A stretch of 64,000 bases of DNA from CAIMUS01 sp046347625. GTDB taxonomy: Bacteria; Pseudomonadota; Gammaproteobacteria; Competibacterales; Competibacteraceae. The first letter of the stretch is position 1; every line of letters starts with the position of its first letter. A model generated the notes under the pieces. The model searched no databases and was not told where the DNA came from. It saw only the letters and a list, made by a program, of their open reading frames with translations. Shown here in pieces: positions 52,400 through 60,452 of the stretch. The stretch is taken from assembly GCA_046347625.1 (NCBI GenBank), contig JAXMFU010000005.1, positions 434,001 through 498,000 on the forward strand, in the 5' to 3' direction. Position numbers and translations under genes: made by a program.

Positions 52400-52513
52400 T
52401 CTACCGCCAATTCCAGGCGGCGCATTGACAAACCACCCCGGCGCTTCGCGCCACCCCTCCTTATCCAAGGAGGGGAAAAAAGGACCGATACCGCCTGCTC
52501 TCAGCTATGCGGG

Positions 52514-54013
52514 CTACGAACCGGCGGCCGGTGCGAGAAAACGCTGCTGGAACTCCGCGCTCCGTTCGCGCCACCGCGGCTGTTCATCCGCCAGGCGCCG
52601 AAGGTCGTAGCTCACGACTTCCTTCACTTCTTCTTGCTTGTCGCCCAGAGCCTGCGCCTTTTCCCGATACTCCCGCGCTGCGTCCTCTTGGCCCAGCAGA
52701 TAGAGCGTAGTGGCCAGGCTGTAGTAGGCATAGGCTTTCTTCCTTTCAAGGAGATGAAATTCGATCCGCACCCGATCGGTCTCGAAGGCCCACGGCTCTT
52801 GATTCATCGGCAGGCCGGTGACAGTAGGATTGTCCAGCAGCCTGACAAGTTGGTCCTGCTGATCCCGTGCTTCGGGCAAGCGGCCCTGCAATCGCCTGAG
52901 TAGAGCGAGTTCCTGATGGCCCAGGAGGAAGCGGCTGTCGATCTTTCTATAAATCTTTTCAGCCTGGTCGTAGTCTTTCAATTTGATATACAGGGAGGCA
53001 AGCTGTCCGAGGTAGAGCAGGGGGGCCGGGTCGGCAAGATTCAGCGCTTGCTGGTAGTGAGTCAACGCCTCCGGCCGCCGACCTTCCTGTTGATACACGA
53101 TGCCGAGACGGTAGTGCGCTTCCGCTATATTCGGATTCGAGGCGATCGCTTGCCGGTAGTGTTCGATGGCATCCTGCGTTTCCCCCTGATAAACGGCAAG
53201 ATTGCCGGCGGCGATCTGCACCTGGGAATCGTCGGGGGCGGTCGCTTGCAGTGACTTCAGGTGGTCCTCGTAAGCCTGGGCTTGAGCCGGATCGTGCAGG
53301 TTCACTATCGCCAGTCCCAGACTAGCTTCAGGACAGAACGGACAGAGCCTCGATGCCTGTCGATAGGGCTGCCCGGCTTCGGCATAGCGGCCGGTATTCA
53401 GGAATGCTCTACCTGCGGCAAGGTGGCTTTCAAGCCGTCTATCCCATCTATAGCCATAAAAAACGAGGGTGGCGAGAACAAGCACAATACCGCTGCCAGC
53501 CAGTAAGTTGCGCCGGCGTCTTGTGCGTGGAGGGGCAATCGTGGCCGATTTTTGTTGCTGCCGCCAGATCGTCTTGGCTGCTTTGCGAATCCCTTCGGCG
53601 ATGTTTTTGAAAGCCTGATCCTGATTCAGCCACTCCGTTACTGCCTTACCATCCTTGGGCAAACATTGGAGCTTGCCGAAATCGGCACCTTCCCAGTCCA
53701 CAGGGCGAAGGATGATCGGAACCACTCGTGCTTCGCCGTTATTATGTCTTGCCATGGCCCGCTTCATTTCTACGTCATGGCAATAATCGGAGTGCATGAA
53801 ATCGGCGCTGATCAGCAACAAGACGAGCTGCGCGCTTTCCAGGTGGGAATCGATCTGGCCTTCCCACTCCTGGCCTGGACCGATCAGACGATCGTGCCAG
53901 GCGGTAATGATGCCACTGCGTTGCAGTTGGCTTAGGTGCTTTTCCAACTCCTCACGTAGCTTTTCATCTTCGTGAGCGTAGGAGATGAAAACTTGCAATG
54001 ATGCAGGGTCCAT
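52514..54013 (-). CDS. TIR domain - transmembrane - TPR protein
   Basis: A 499-residue protein. The TIR domain (residues 6-150) has VFISYAHEDEKLREELEKHL and LVLLLISADFMHSDYCHDVE; Glu82 in the C-x3-E pattern is at the position of the NADase glutamate of TIR enzymes. Four Arg (165-168) precede a single membrane helix (about 170-187), so the TIR should face the cytoplasm. Residues 195-470 form six or more TPRs, predicted outside. It begins 21 bases after the stop of the WD40-caspase gene on the same strand, so the two are one operon. Because the upstream gene is split by an IS21, expression may be changed. Confidence 0.82.
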   Translation of the reverse strand: MDPASLQVFISYAHEDEKLREELEKHLSQLQRSGIITAWHDRLIGPGQEWEGQIDSHLESAQLVLLLISADFMHSDYCHDVEMKRAMARHNNGEARVVPIILRPVDWEGADFGKLQCLPKDGKAVTEWLNQDQAFKNIAEGIRKAAKTIWRQQQKSATIAPPRTRRRRNLLAGSGIVLVLATLVFYGYRWDRRLESHLAAGRAFLNTGRYAEAGQPYRQASRLCPFCPEASLGLAIVNLHDPAQAQAYEDHLKSLQATAPDDSQVQIAAGNLAVYQGETQDAIEHYRQAIASNPNIAEAHYRLGIVYQQEGRRPEALTHYQQALNLADPAPLLYLGQLASLYIKLKDYDQAEKIYRKIDSRFLLGHQELALLRRLQGRLPEARDQQDQLVRLLDNPTVTGLPMNQEPWAFETDRVRIEFHLLERKKAYAYYSLATTLYLLGQEDAAREYREKAQALGDKQEEVKEVVSYDLRRLADEQPRWRERSAEFQQRFLAPAAGS

Positions 54014-54034
54014 ACCTCCAGCCCTTTCGGAACA

Positions 54035-56125
54035 TCAAGGCGTGAGACCGATAGGAAACGCCATGCCCCGGTAGTCCGACATCGGATACTGTCTGCCGCC
54101 GGTGATGCGGGGGACTTCATTATCGAGGAAAGTCGCCAGTTCACTGATCAAAATCGTCCTGTCGCGATCCAGATCGGCTTTGCCGTCCAGGCCCGCTATC
54201 ACGGTGTAGCTGAAATGACCATGCCCCTGATAGCCTTCCAGCGCCATCTGCTGATTTCCCGCCCCGGCCAGGATGACCCGTCCGGTGCTCTGCATCAAAC
54301 GGTCGATAGCGGCGCGGGTGGCCGTCGGCGCACGGCTGGCCAGGACGAACGCGCCGGAATCGCAGGTATCCAGCATCACGACCGCTTTCTGGGCGCGGAT
54401 TTTCGCCAGCAGTTGCCGCAGCCGGTCGCTGCTCAAGCCCCGGTCGCGTAATTCGCTGTTGTTCCGGTAAACCAGATCGTAGGGGAAGAAATAGTATTCG
54501 CCTTCCACCCCCAGCCCATGACCGGCCAGGAACAGGACGAAGACATCATCCGCATTCACCCGTTCCGCCAGCCGCTCGAAGGCGCGGGTGATGTTTTCCA
54601 CGGTCACCGCGTCGTTCAGCATCGGCGGTTCGACATAGACCGCCTGGAACAAGCCCTGGCCGCGTTGCCGCAGTTCTTCGGCAACGTCCCTGGCGTCGGC
54701 GGTCGCATACTTCAGGTTGAATTCCTTATTCTTGTAATTATCGACCCCGATGCTCAGGACATAGAGCGATGAGCGGACTTGGGGGGTATCCACCTGCACG
54801 ACCACCGCCGCCGCGCGGGATTCGATTTTGCCGCTGGCATCGAACACCGAGACCTCGACGCGGCTGCGTTTGCCCGACGGGAGATCGACTCGGGTTATCA
54901 TCGGTTCCCGGCCGGGTATGCCGGTTGTTCCAGGTCGGCCTTCCTGCACGACACCGTCGATGCGGTAGACAATGCGGCCGATGCCGCCGCCTTTGTCCTT
55001 GATGCGGAATTTCAGCGCAAAGTCGGTGTGGTCCTGGCGAACGTCGGCGGGCGTCAGCAGCTCGATTTCCGGCGGCAGATTCCGGCTGGTAAGCACCTGC
55101 CGGATATCGCCGAGGCGGGCCACGGCGTCCGCGATGGCCTGCTCACCGCCGCTCTGCAGCCGGCCGGCCACCAGATCGTGCCGATAGAACTGTGCATACA
55201 ACTGATCGACCGTGATGAACTCTCCGGCCTGGTCGGGACCCTGATTGAGGTGATAGCCGATGAGTTCCTGGCCGCCTTCGGTATCGAAGAAGCCCTCCGG
55301 GGTCCACGCAACCCAGCGTTTGCCGTCCGGGTGTGGGAACAGGGCCAGCAGTTCCCGGCCATCCTGCAGCCGGTACCAGCGCAGGGTACCGTCGCCGAAA
55401 GCTGCCACGGCCAGCCGGCCATCACCGGAGATGTTGACAGCCCGGGTGACACTCGGTACCGGTTTTTTCCATTGCTGCCGGCCCTGCCGGTCGAAGAGGC
55501 GCAAGTACCATTCGGTTCCCAACAGGAACTGGGAAGCGTCCGGGGCGATGGCAAGGGAGCGGGACGTTTCGTATGGCTTCAGTGGTAACGCCTGGCCGTT
55601 AAGGCGGGGTTCGGTAGTATTCTTCCAACCGGTGATGTCCAATCCAGGCGCCGACGTGTGGGGCGGACTGAGCTTCGCCTTGGTGGCCGCCGCTGTCCCC
55701 GGATCGGTCACAACCAGTCGCCGGCTGCCGAAATCCCAGCGGGCCAACCGGCGATTCCAGTCACCCTGGGCGTTCGGAGCTTTGAAGCCGAACTCGATGC
55801 TGCCGCCGTCAGGAGAAATACGGATTTCGGTATCGCGATAGTCCACGATGGACGGCAACCGTTCCAGCACCTTGCGACCAGTGATGTCGAAAATACCGAA
55901 TGCCGGATCGGCGGCGCCAAAGACCAACCGGCCTTGCTGCAAAGGGTGTAAATCAAAGAGGGTGTTGGTGGAGGCAGTCCACTTGCGGTAGGGACCGCGA
56001 CCGGCGCCGGACCATTGGAGGATAGGGGAAAACCCGCCGTCGTCGTAGCAGCTCCCACCCGCATACAGCATCCGCCCGTCCTGGGACCAGGCAACTATAC
56101 CTAAACTACCATTATTTACCCCGCT
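54035..56125 (-). pseudogene. WD40-caspase lipoprotein gene, 3' part (split by IS21)
   Basis: The C-terminal 694 residues of a protein that starts at 59461. The frame continues from the N-terminal part through SGVNNGSLGIVAWSQDGRML once the IS21 and one CCCCGCT are removed; the 54035-56071 ORF begins at the M of that last block. The content is the end of a WD40 propeller, a beta-sandwich region (about residues 600-710 of the whole), then a caspase-like (peptidase C14) domain. His is in LFLAGHGLG (whole-protein residue 819) and Cys in VMLDTCDSGAF (residue 871). Both catalytic residues are intact. Without the signal peptide this part would not be exported. Confidence 0.85.
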
Positions 56126-56187
56126 TGCTCAGTGACAATTAAAAATTAACATGGATGACAATTAAAAATTAACATGGCAGGCCACCT

Positions 56188-57720
56188 GTGAGTTCGTGGC
56201 AAGCTGTGTTCTTCAGTGAACTGGAGGGCATAGCCGTGACGATGACAGACCAACAGGTGAGAATGATCATGAAAGAATTGAGCAAGCATGGGAATGAAGG
56301 TATGGCAGCAGCGAAAGCGGGCGTGTGCCGACAGACGGCGGCCAAGTATCGGCGGTTGGGCAAGCTGCCCTCGGAGCTGAAGTCCAGGCACGAGTGGCGG
56401 ACCCGGCCGGACCCATTTGCGGCCGTCTGGCCGGAAATCGAGGCCCGCCTACGCGAAGCGCCGGGGCTGTGGGCACGAACCCTCTTCGAGGAGTTACAAG
56501 AACGCTACCCGGGCCAATTCCAGCCCGGCCAGCTCCGCACGCTGCATCGGCGGGTGCAGCGGTGGCGGGCGTTACACGGGGATGATCAGGCGGCAGAAGT
56601 GTTCTTTCCGCAGCAGCACCGACCGGGGGAAGCGGTGCAGACGGATTTTACTCATACGGGTGAATTGGGAATGACGCTGCAGGGTGAATCTTACGCGCCG
56701 TTGCTGTGTCATGTGGTCCTGCCGTACTCGAATTGGCAGTGGGCCTGCCGGTGCCGCTCGGAATCGTTGCTGGCGCTGAAACGGGGGATTCAAGAGGCAC
56801 TCTTTCGCTTAGGGAAAGTGCCTGCGTGGCATCAGACCGATAACTCCACCGGTGCCACCCACCGGGTGCGCACCGGCCAGCGGGAATTCAACCGCGAATA
56901 TCTGGAGCTGATGGCCCACCTGGGCATGAAACCGCGGACCATCGCCGTCGGCCAGAAAGAACAAAATGGCACGGTGGAAGCCCACAACGGCGCTTTCAAA
57001 CGCTTCCTCCAGCAGGCCCTGCTAGGTCGGGGGAGTAGCGACTTTGTGTCGGAAGTGGCCTTTGACGCGTGGTTGGAAGGGCGGTTACACCAGGAGAACC
57101 ACCGCCGGCAGGCCCGGTTACAGGACGAATTGGCGGTGATGCAGCCGCTGACCGTTGACCGCTTCCCGGAATTTAAGGAGCTCACGGTGCGGGTCAGCCA
57201 AAACAGCACGATCAACGTGCTCGGCAATCTCTATTCCGTACCCCCCCGCCTGGTGCAGCAGTCACTCCGGGTACAGGTCTATGAAAACCACGTGGCGGTC
57301 TTTTACGGCGCGACTTGGATTCAGGAGATGCCCCGCTTGATCGGTCGTTCGCATCATGCCATTGACTACCGCCATGTGATCTGGTCGCTGGTGCAAAAAC
57401 CAGGGGCCTTTGCCCGTTATCGTTACCGGGAAGCGTTATTCCCGACGCTGGTATTTCGGCGGGCTTACGCGGCGCTGCAAGCCGCTCATCCCGGTACCGC
57501 TGGCGATGCCGCCTACCTCCGACTGCTGCACTTGGCCGCCTCGACCCAGGAGGCAGAGGTCCAGGCGGCCCTGGAGTTAGTGTTGGAAGCCGGGCAGGTA
57601 CCCGAGCCGGACCGGGTGCGCGAGTTGGTCCGTCCCGCCCTGCCGGTCGTACCTGCCTTGGCGATCCCAGCGGTCGAGTTAGCCAGTTATGACACCCTGC
57701 TGGGAGAGCTCACGCGATGA
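56188..57720 (+). CDS. istA: IS21 transposase IstA (copy 2)
   Basis: A 510-residue DDE transposase, identical in translation to the copy at 10394-11926. It has the same HTH, VQTDFTHTG, HQTDNSTGAT and NGTVEAHNG motifs. It overlaps istB by four bases. Lack of divergence indicates recent duplication or gene conversion. Confidence 0.95.
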   Translation: MSSWQAVFFSELEGIAVTMTDQQVRMIMKELSKHGNEGMAAAKAGVCRQTAAKYRRLGKLPSELKSRHEWRTRPDPFAAVWPEIEARLREAPGLWARTLFEELQERYPGQFQPGQLRTLHRRVQRWRALHGDDQAAEVFFPQQHRPGEAVQTDFTHTGELGMTLQGESYAPLLCHVVLPYSNWQWACRCRSESLLALKRGIQEALFRLGKVPAWHQTDNSTGATHRVRTGQREFNREYLELMAHLGMKPRTIAVGQKEQNGTVEAHNGAFKRFLQQALLGRGSSDFVSEVAFDAWLEGRLHQENHRRQARLQDELAVMQPLTVDRFPEFKELTVRVSQNSTINVLGNLYSVPPRLVQQSLRVQVYENHVAVFYGATWIQEMPRLIGRSHHAIDYRHVIWSLVQKPGAFARYRYREALFPTLVFRRAYAALQAAHPGTAGDAAYLRLLHLAASTQEAEVQAALELVLEAGQVPEPDRVRELVRPALPVVPALAIPAVELASYDTLLGELTR

Positions 57721-58553
57721 CCGACAGTCTCGAACTCCTCCTGCGGGAGCTACACCTATCCACCGTGCTGGCCCAGGCACAATCATTGGCGATCGAGGCC
57801 GAACGGTCGGGTTGGAGCTTTACGCGCTACCTCTATACCCTGGCGGAACTGGAAGTGGCGGCACGCCGCCAGTGCCGGGTCCAACGGCGGCGGCAGGAAT
57901 CGAGGTTGCCCTCCAGCAAGACGCTGACGACCTTGCAGGTGAACCACCTCCCCATCCCCGTACGCCGCCAGCTCCCCACCCTGTGCGAGGGGCATTTTGT
58001 CGACCAAGCCCAGAATATACTGGCGTTTGGGTTACCGGGTCGAGGCAAAACCCACGTGCTGTGTGCCGTGGGTCATGCCCTGATAGAGCGGGGTTATCGG
58101 GTCTTGTTTGCGCCTGCTTACCAACTGGTACAACGGTTGCTTGCCGCCAAGCAAGCCCTGCGCCTGGAACAGGAACTACATAAGCTGGATGGCTTTGCCG
58201 CCATCATTCTGGACGATATTGGCTACGTGCAGCAAAGTCGGGCGGAAATGGAAGTCCTATTTACTTTTTTGGCTGAGCGCTACGAGCGCAAGAGCGTACT
58301 CATCAGCAGCAATCTCGTCTTCAGTCAATGGGATCGCATTTTCCAAGATCCCCTGACGACGGCAGCCGCCATTGACAGGCTCGTCCATCATGCCATCATC
58401 TTGGAGATGACCGGCTCGAGTTTTCGGACCGAACAGGCCAAGGAACGGCAACAGCCTGCTCCTCATACTGACAGTGACACGTCGACTGAGGATGAGACGC
58501 ATGACCCTCACCGCTCTCCAGAGCCGGTGACCGAGGTGGAGTGGCCCCACTGA
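57717..58553 (+). CDS. istB: IstB-like AAA+ ATPase of IS21 (copy 2)
   Basis: A 278-residue helper ATPase, identical in translation to the copy at 9561-10397, with Walker A GLPGRGKTHVL and Walker B AIILDDIGY. The stop lies 52 bases before the element's right end. Confidence 0.95.
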   Translation: MTDSLELLLRELHLSTVLAQAQSLAIEAERSGWSFTRYLYTLAELEVAARRQCRVQRRRQESRLPSSKTLTTLQVNHLPIPVRRQLPTLCEGHFVDQAQNILAFGLPGRGKTHVLCAVGHALIERGYRVLFAPAYQLVQRLLAAKQALRLEQELHKLDGFAAIILDDIGYVQQSRAEMEVLFTFLAERYERKSVLISSNLVFSQWDRIFQDPLTTAAAIDRLVHHAIILEMTGSSFRTEQAKERQQPAPHTDSDTSTEDETHDPHRSPEPVTEVEWPH

Positions 58554-58605
58554 CAATGTTAAAAAATAATTGTCACTGATGTTAAAAAATAATTGACACT
58601 GGGCA

Positions 58606-59461
58606 CCCCGCTCGTGTCCGGCGCGTACAGCAAGGACAAATCCTGACCGGAAAGCACGTTGACGGCGGTGGAATCACTAAATCCCACCGCCACCCGGTCA
58701 CCCTCCGGTGAAAAGCGAACGCTGAAAGGTTCTTTTCCGTCCGGCGCCGGCTGTTTGGCGAGCAAACGGAAGCCGGCGTCGTACAGGCGGATAGAGCCGT
58801 CCCAGCTGCTCGTCACCAGCCGCCCTTTCCGGTCGAAGTCGATCCCGTAACTATCAGAGCCATACGCCTCGTCACGAGCCACTTCGCTGAAATCCACCGT
58901 GCGGTAGAGTCGGATGCCGTTGGCTCCCCACAGTGCCGCCGCCAGATAGCGCCCATCCGGGGACCAGGTGAGGTGCAAGACGACTTCTGGCAAACCGGTT
59001 ATCCGCCGGATCAGGCGGCCGCTGTCCCGGTCGAAGAGATAAATGGAAACCGACTTTTCCCAGTCGTAACCCGTATATCCGCCCACCGCCACCGTTGCAC
59101 CATCCGGCGAGATGGCCACGGCATTGAGCTTGCCCTCATCACCCTCGCCCAGCGGCGGGCGCAGTATCTGTAGCAGCTTGCCGGTGTTCAGCTCCCACAC
59201 GCGGGCGGTCTTGTCGCCAGACGCCGTAACCAGGTAGCGTTCCGCCGCATCCACATCGATACGTTTTATAGTAGCCGTGTGCATCCCGGTCTCGATGCGC
59301 AGGAACGGCGTGGTCGGCGGGCCGGCCTGACTCCAGAATGGACGAGACGCCGGTGTCGTCCCCTCCGGCGATACCGCGCAAGCACTCAGTCCCAGCAATA
59401 CCCACAACAACCCCATCACGCCCAGAAATCGGCGCCATTGCCTGTCGCGACGCGCAGTCAT
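58606..59461 (-). pseudogene. WD40-caspase lipoprotein gene, 5' part (split by IS21)
   Basis: The N-terminal 285 residues of the split gene. A lipoprotein signal peptide has FLGVMGLLWVLLGLSAC with the lipobox Cys near residue 28 and Ala at +2. WD40 blades follow: YLVTASGDKTARVWELNTGK, LNAVAISPDGATVAVGG, LTWSPDGRYLAAALW and VRFSPEGDRVAVGF. The open frame reads on into the IS21 and stops at 58559. A GGAGGA ribosome site lies 8 bases before the ATG. The lengths on both sides (856 + 2084 nt) total 2940, exactly 980 codons, confirming one ancestral gene of 979 residues. Confidence 0.87.
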
Positions 59462-59554
59462 TGGTCATTCCTCCAGTTGGTTACACCCTTGCTTGACCCC
59501 GTTTGCCCTGTGTCATTTTGTCACAATGCCTTGATGATTTGAAAGCTGTCAAAC

Positions 59555-59596
59555 GCCGGAAACGCTTCGCTTGACGCTCCGCTTATTCCGGCCTAC
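59555..59596. repeat. REP-like repeat (GTAGGCCGGAATAAG family, inverted)
   Basis: GCCGGAAACGCTTCGCTTGA to GCTTATTCCGGCCTAC, the reverse complement of the unit at 46793-46833. It sits directly upstream of the HigB tail fragment and may have truncated it. Confidence 0.7.
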
Positions 59597-59600
59597 GGTA

Positions 59601-59800
59601 CTGATCCAAACTCGCCTTAAGCGATTGAAGGAGTTGCTGAAATGACTGAAGAACTTGAATTGATCCGAGGAAGTGGGAACATCTTCCGGGATTTTGGCCA
59701 TCCGGGTATCCACTTAAGCCGGGACACCTTTTGCAGGCTGAACGCAACGGGCCGGCGAGGACGCCGGCGCTCCCAGGGAAGAAGCCGTAGGGGGCATTAG
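59601..59800 (+). pseudogene. HigBA-type toxin-antitoxin relic
   Basis: From 59601 the frame encodes LIQTRLKRLKELLK and stops at 59643-59645, the usual C-terminal tail of a HigB/RelE-type toxin. An ATG overlapping that stop (59642) opens MTEELELIRGSGNIFRDFGH, the start of an XRE-type antitoxin of that module. The antitoxin then loses its helix-turn-helix and runs into unrelated Arg-rich sequence to a TAG at 59800. Both genes are truncated. Confidence 0.6.
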
Positions 59801-59812
59801 CCAGTGTAGCCG

Positions 59813-60151
59813 CTATTCCACCCTACGGGTTGCTTTTGTAAACGCCTCTATGGCCCATTGATTGATGCTCTTACCGCTGACTTCGGCAGCCGCGGCAATG
59901 GCGGCATGCACTTCGGGTGGAACGCGCAGCATGAGCTTGCCGGAGTAGGGTTTTTGGGGAGCGCGCCCCAGTTTTTTGCAAGTCTCGAGATAATCATCAA
60001 CCGCTTCTTCAAAGGCTGTGCGCAATTCCGCCACCGACTCTCCGTGGAAACCCACCACATCGTTAATGCCGGCAATATGACCAACCAAACATTGGTCTTC
60101 GTCACTATATTCGATCCGGGCGGAGTATCCTCGATAAGTCATCGTGTTCAT
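59813..60151 (-). CDS. hicB: HicB-family antitoxin
   Basis: A 112-residue HicB antitoxin. The N-terminal degenerate RNase H-like fold reads YSARIEYSDEDQCLVGHIAG, followed by AELRTAFEEAVDDYLETC. A C-terminal ribbon-helix-helix (KLMLRVPPEVHAAIAAAA) should bind the operon promoter. It overlaps the hicA stop by four bases and lies downstream of it. Confidence 0.9.
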   Translation of the reverse strand: MNTMTYRGYSARIEYSDEDQCLVGHIAGINDVVGFHGESVAELRTAFEEAVDDYLETCKKLGRAPQKPYSGKLMLRVPPEVHAAIAAAAEVSGKSINQWAIEAFTKATRRVE

Positions 60152-60402
60152 GGTTTGATTCCTGCCTGTTCCAGGAAACGTCGCGCGTCCCGTATCTGGT
60201 AGTGTTTCGCCTCTTTCTCCGGGTGCGGCCGATGAAACGTGGCTACAACACCGTTCAACTCGAAGCGCACCCGCGAACCCCGGCCTTCCACTGTTTTCGC
60301 GCCCAACGCGCGAAAGAGCGCCTCAACATCCCGCCATTCCAAGGAGGCGGGGACAGGCGCCTGGAAGATTTTGTCCAGGGTTTCCCGATGTCGTCTGTTC
60401 AT
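60148..60402 (-). CDS. hicA: HicA-family toxin
   Basis: An 84-residue double-stranded-RNA-binding-type mRNA interferase. It has LEWRDVEALFRALGAKTVEG, then GRGSRVRFELNGVVATFHRP; the catalytic His lies in this last block. It is slightly longer than the minimal HicA at both ends. It is first in the operon, followed by HicB with a four-base overlap. Confidence 0.88.
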   Translation of the reverse strand: MNRRHRETLDKIFQAPVPASLEWRDVEALFRALGAKTVEGRGSRVRFELNGVVATFHRPHPEKEAKHYQIRDARRFLEQAGIKP

Positions 60403-60452
60403 TGACTATATGATAGCGTAATTTGCTATCATCAACTCATTCGTTGGGTTCA

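Larger units (their letters stand above)
56126..58605 (+). mobile_element. IS21-family insertion sequence, copy 2 (2480 bp)
   Basis: Complete element, the same length and gene content as copy 1 but inverted. Ends are TGCTCAG (56126-56132) and CTGGGCA (58599-58605), with two internal tandem terminal motifs at each side. Seven-base target duplications CCCCGCT lie at 56119-56125 and 58606-58612. It interrupts the WD40-caspase gene. The matching duplications show the present flanks are the original insertion site. Confidence 0.94.

Noticed and set aside
52440..52495. Hairpin CCCCTCCTT/AAGGAGGGG followed by an A-run after hepT
   Set aside because: On the plus strand the hairpin is followed by A, not T, and on the minus strand the T-run precedes the hairpin, so it is not a normal intrinsic terminator.
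58559..59461. Treating this ORF as an independent WD40 lipoprotein
   Set aside because: Its last residues are encoded by IS21 terminal sequence, and its frame continues perfectly into the caspase part when the element is removed.
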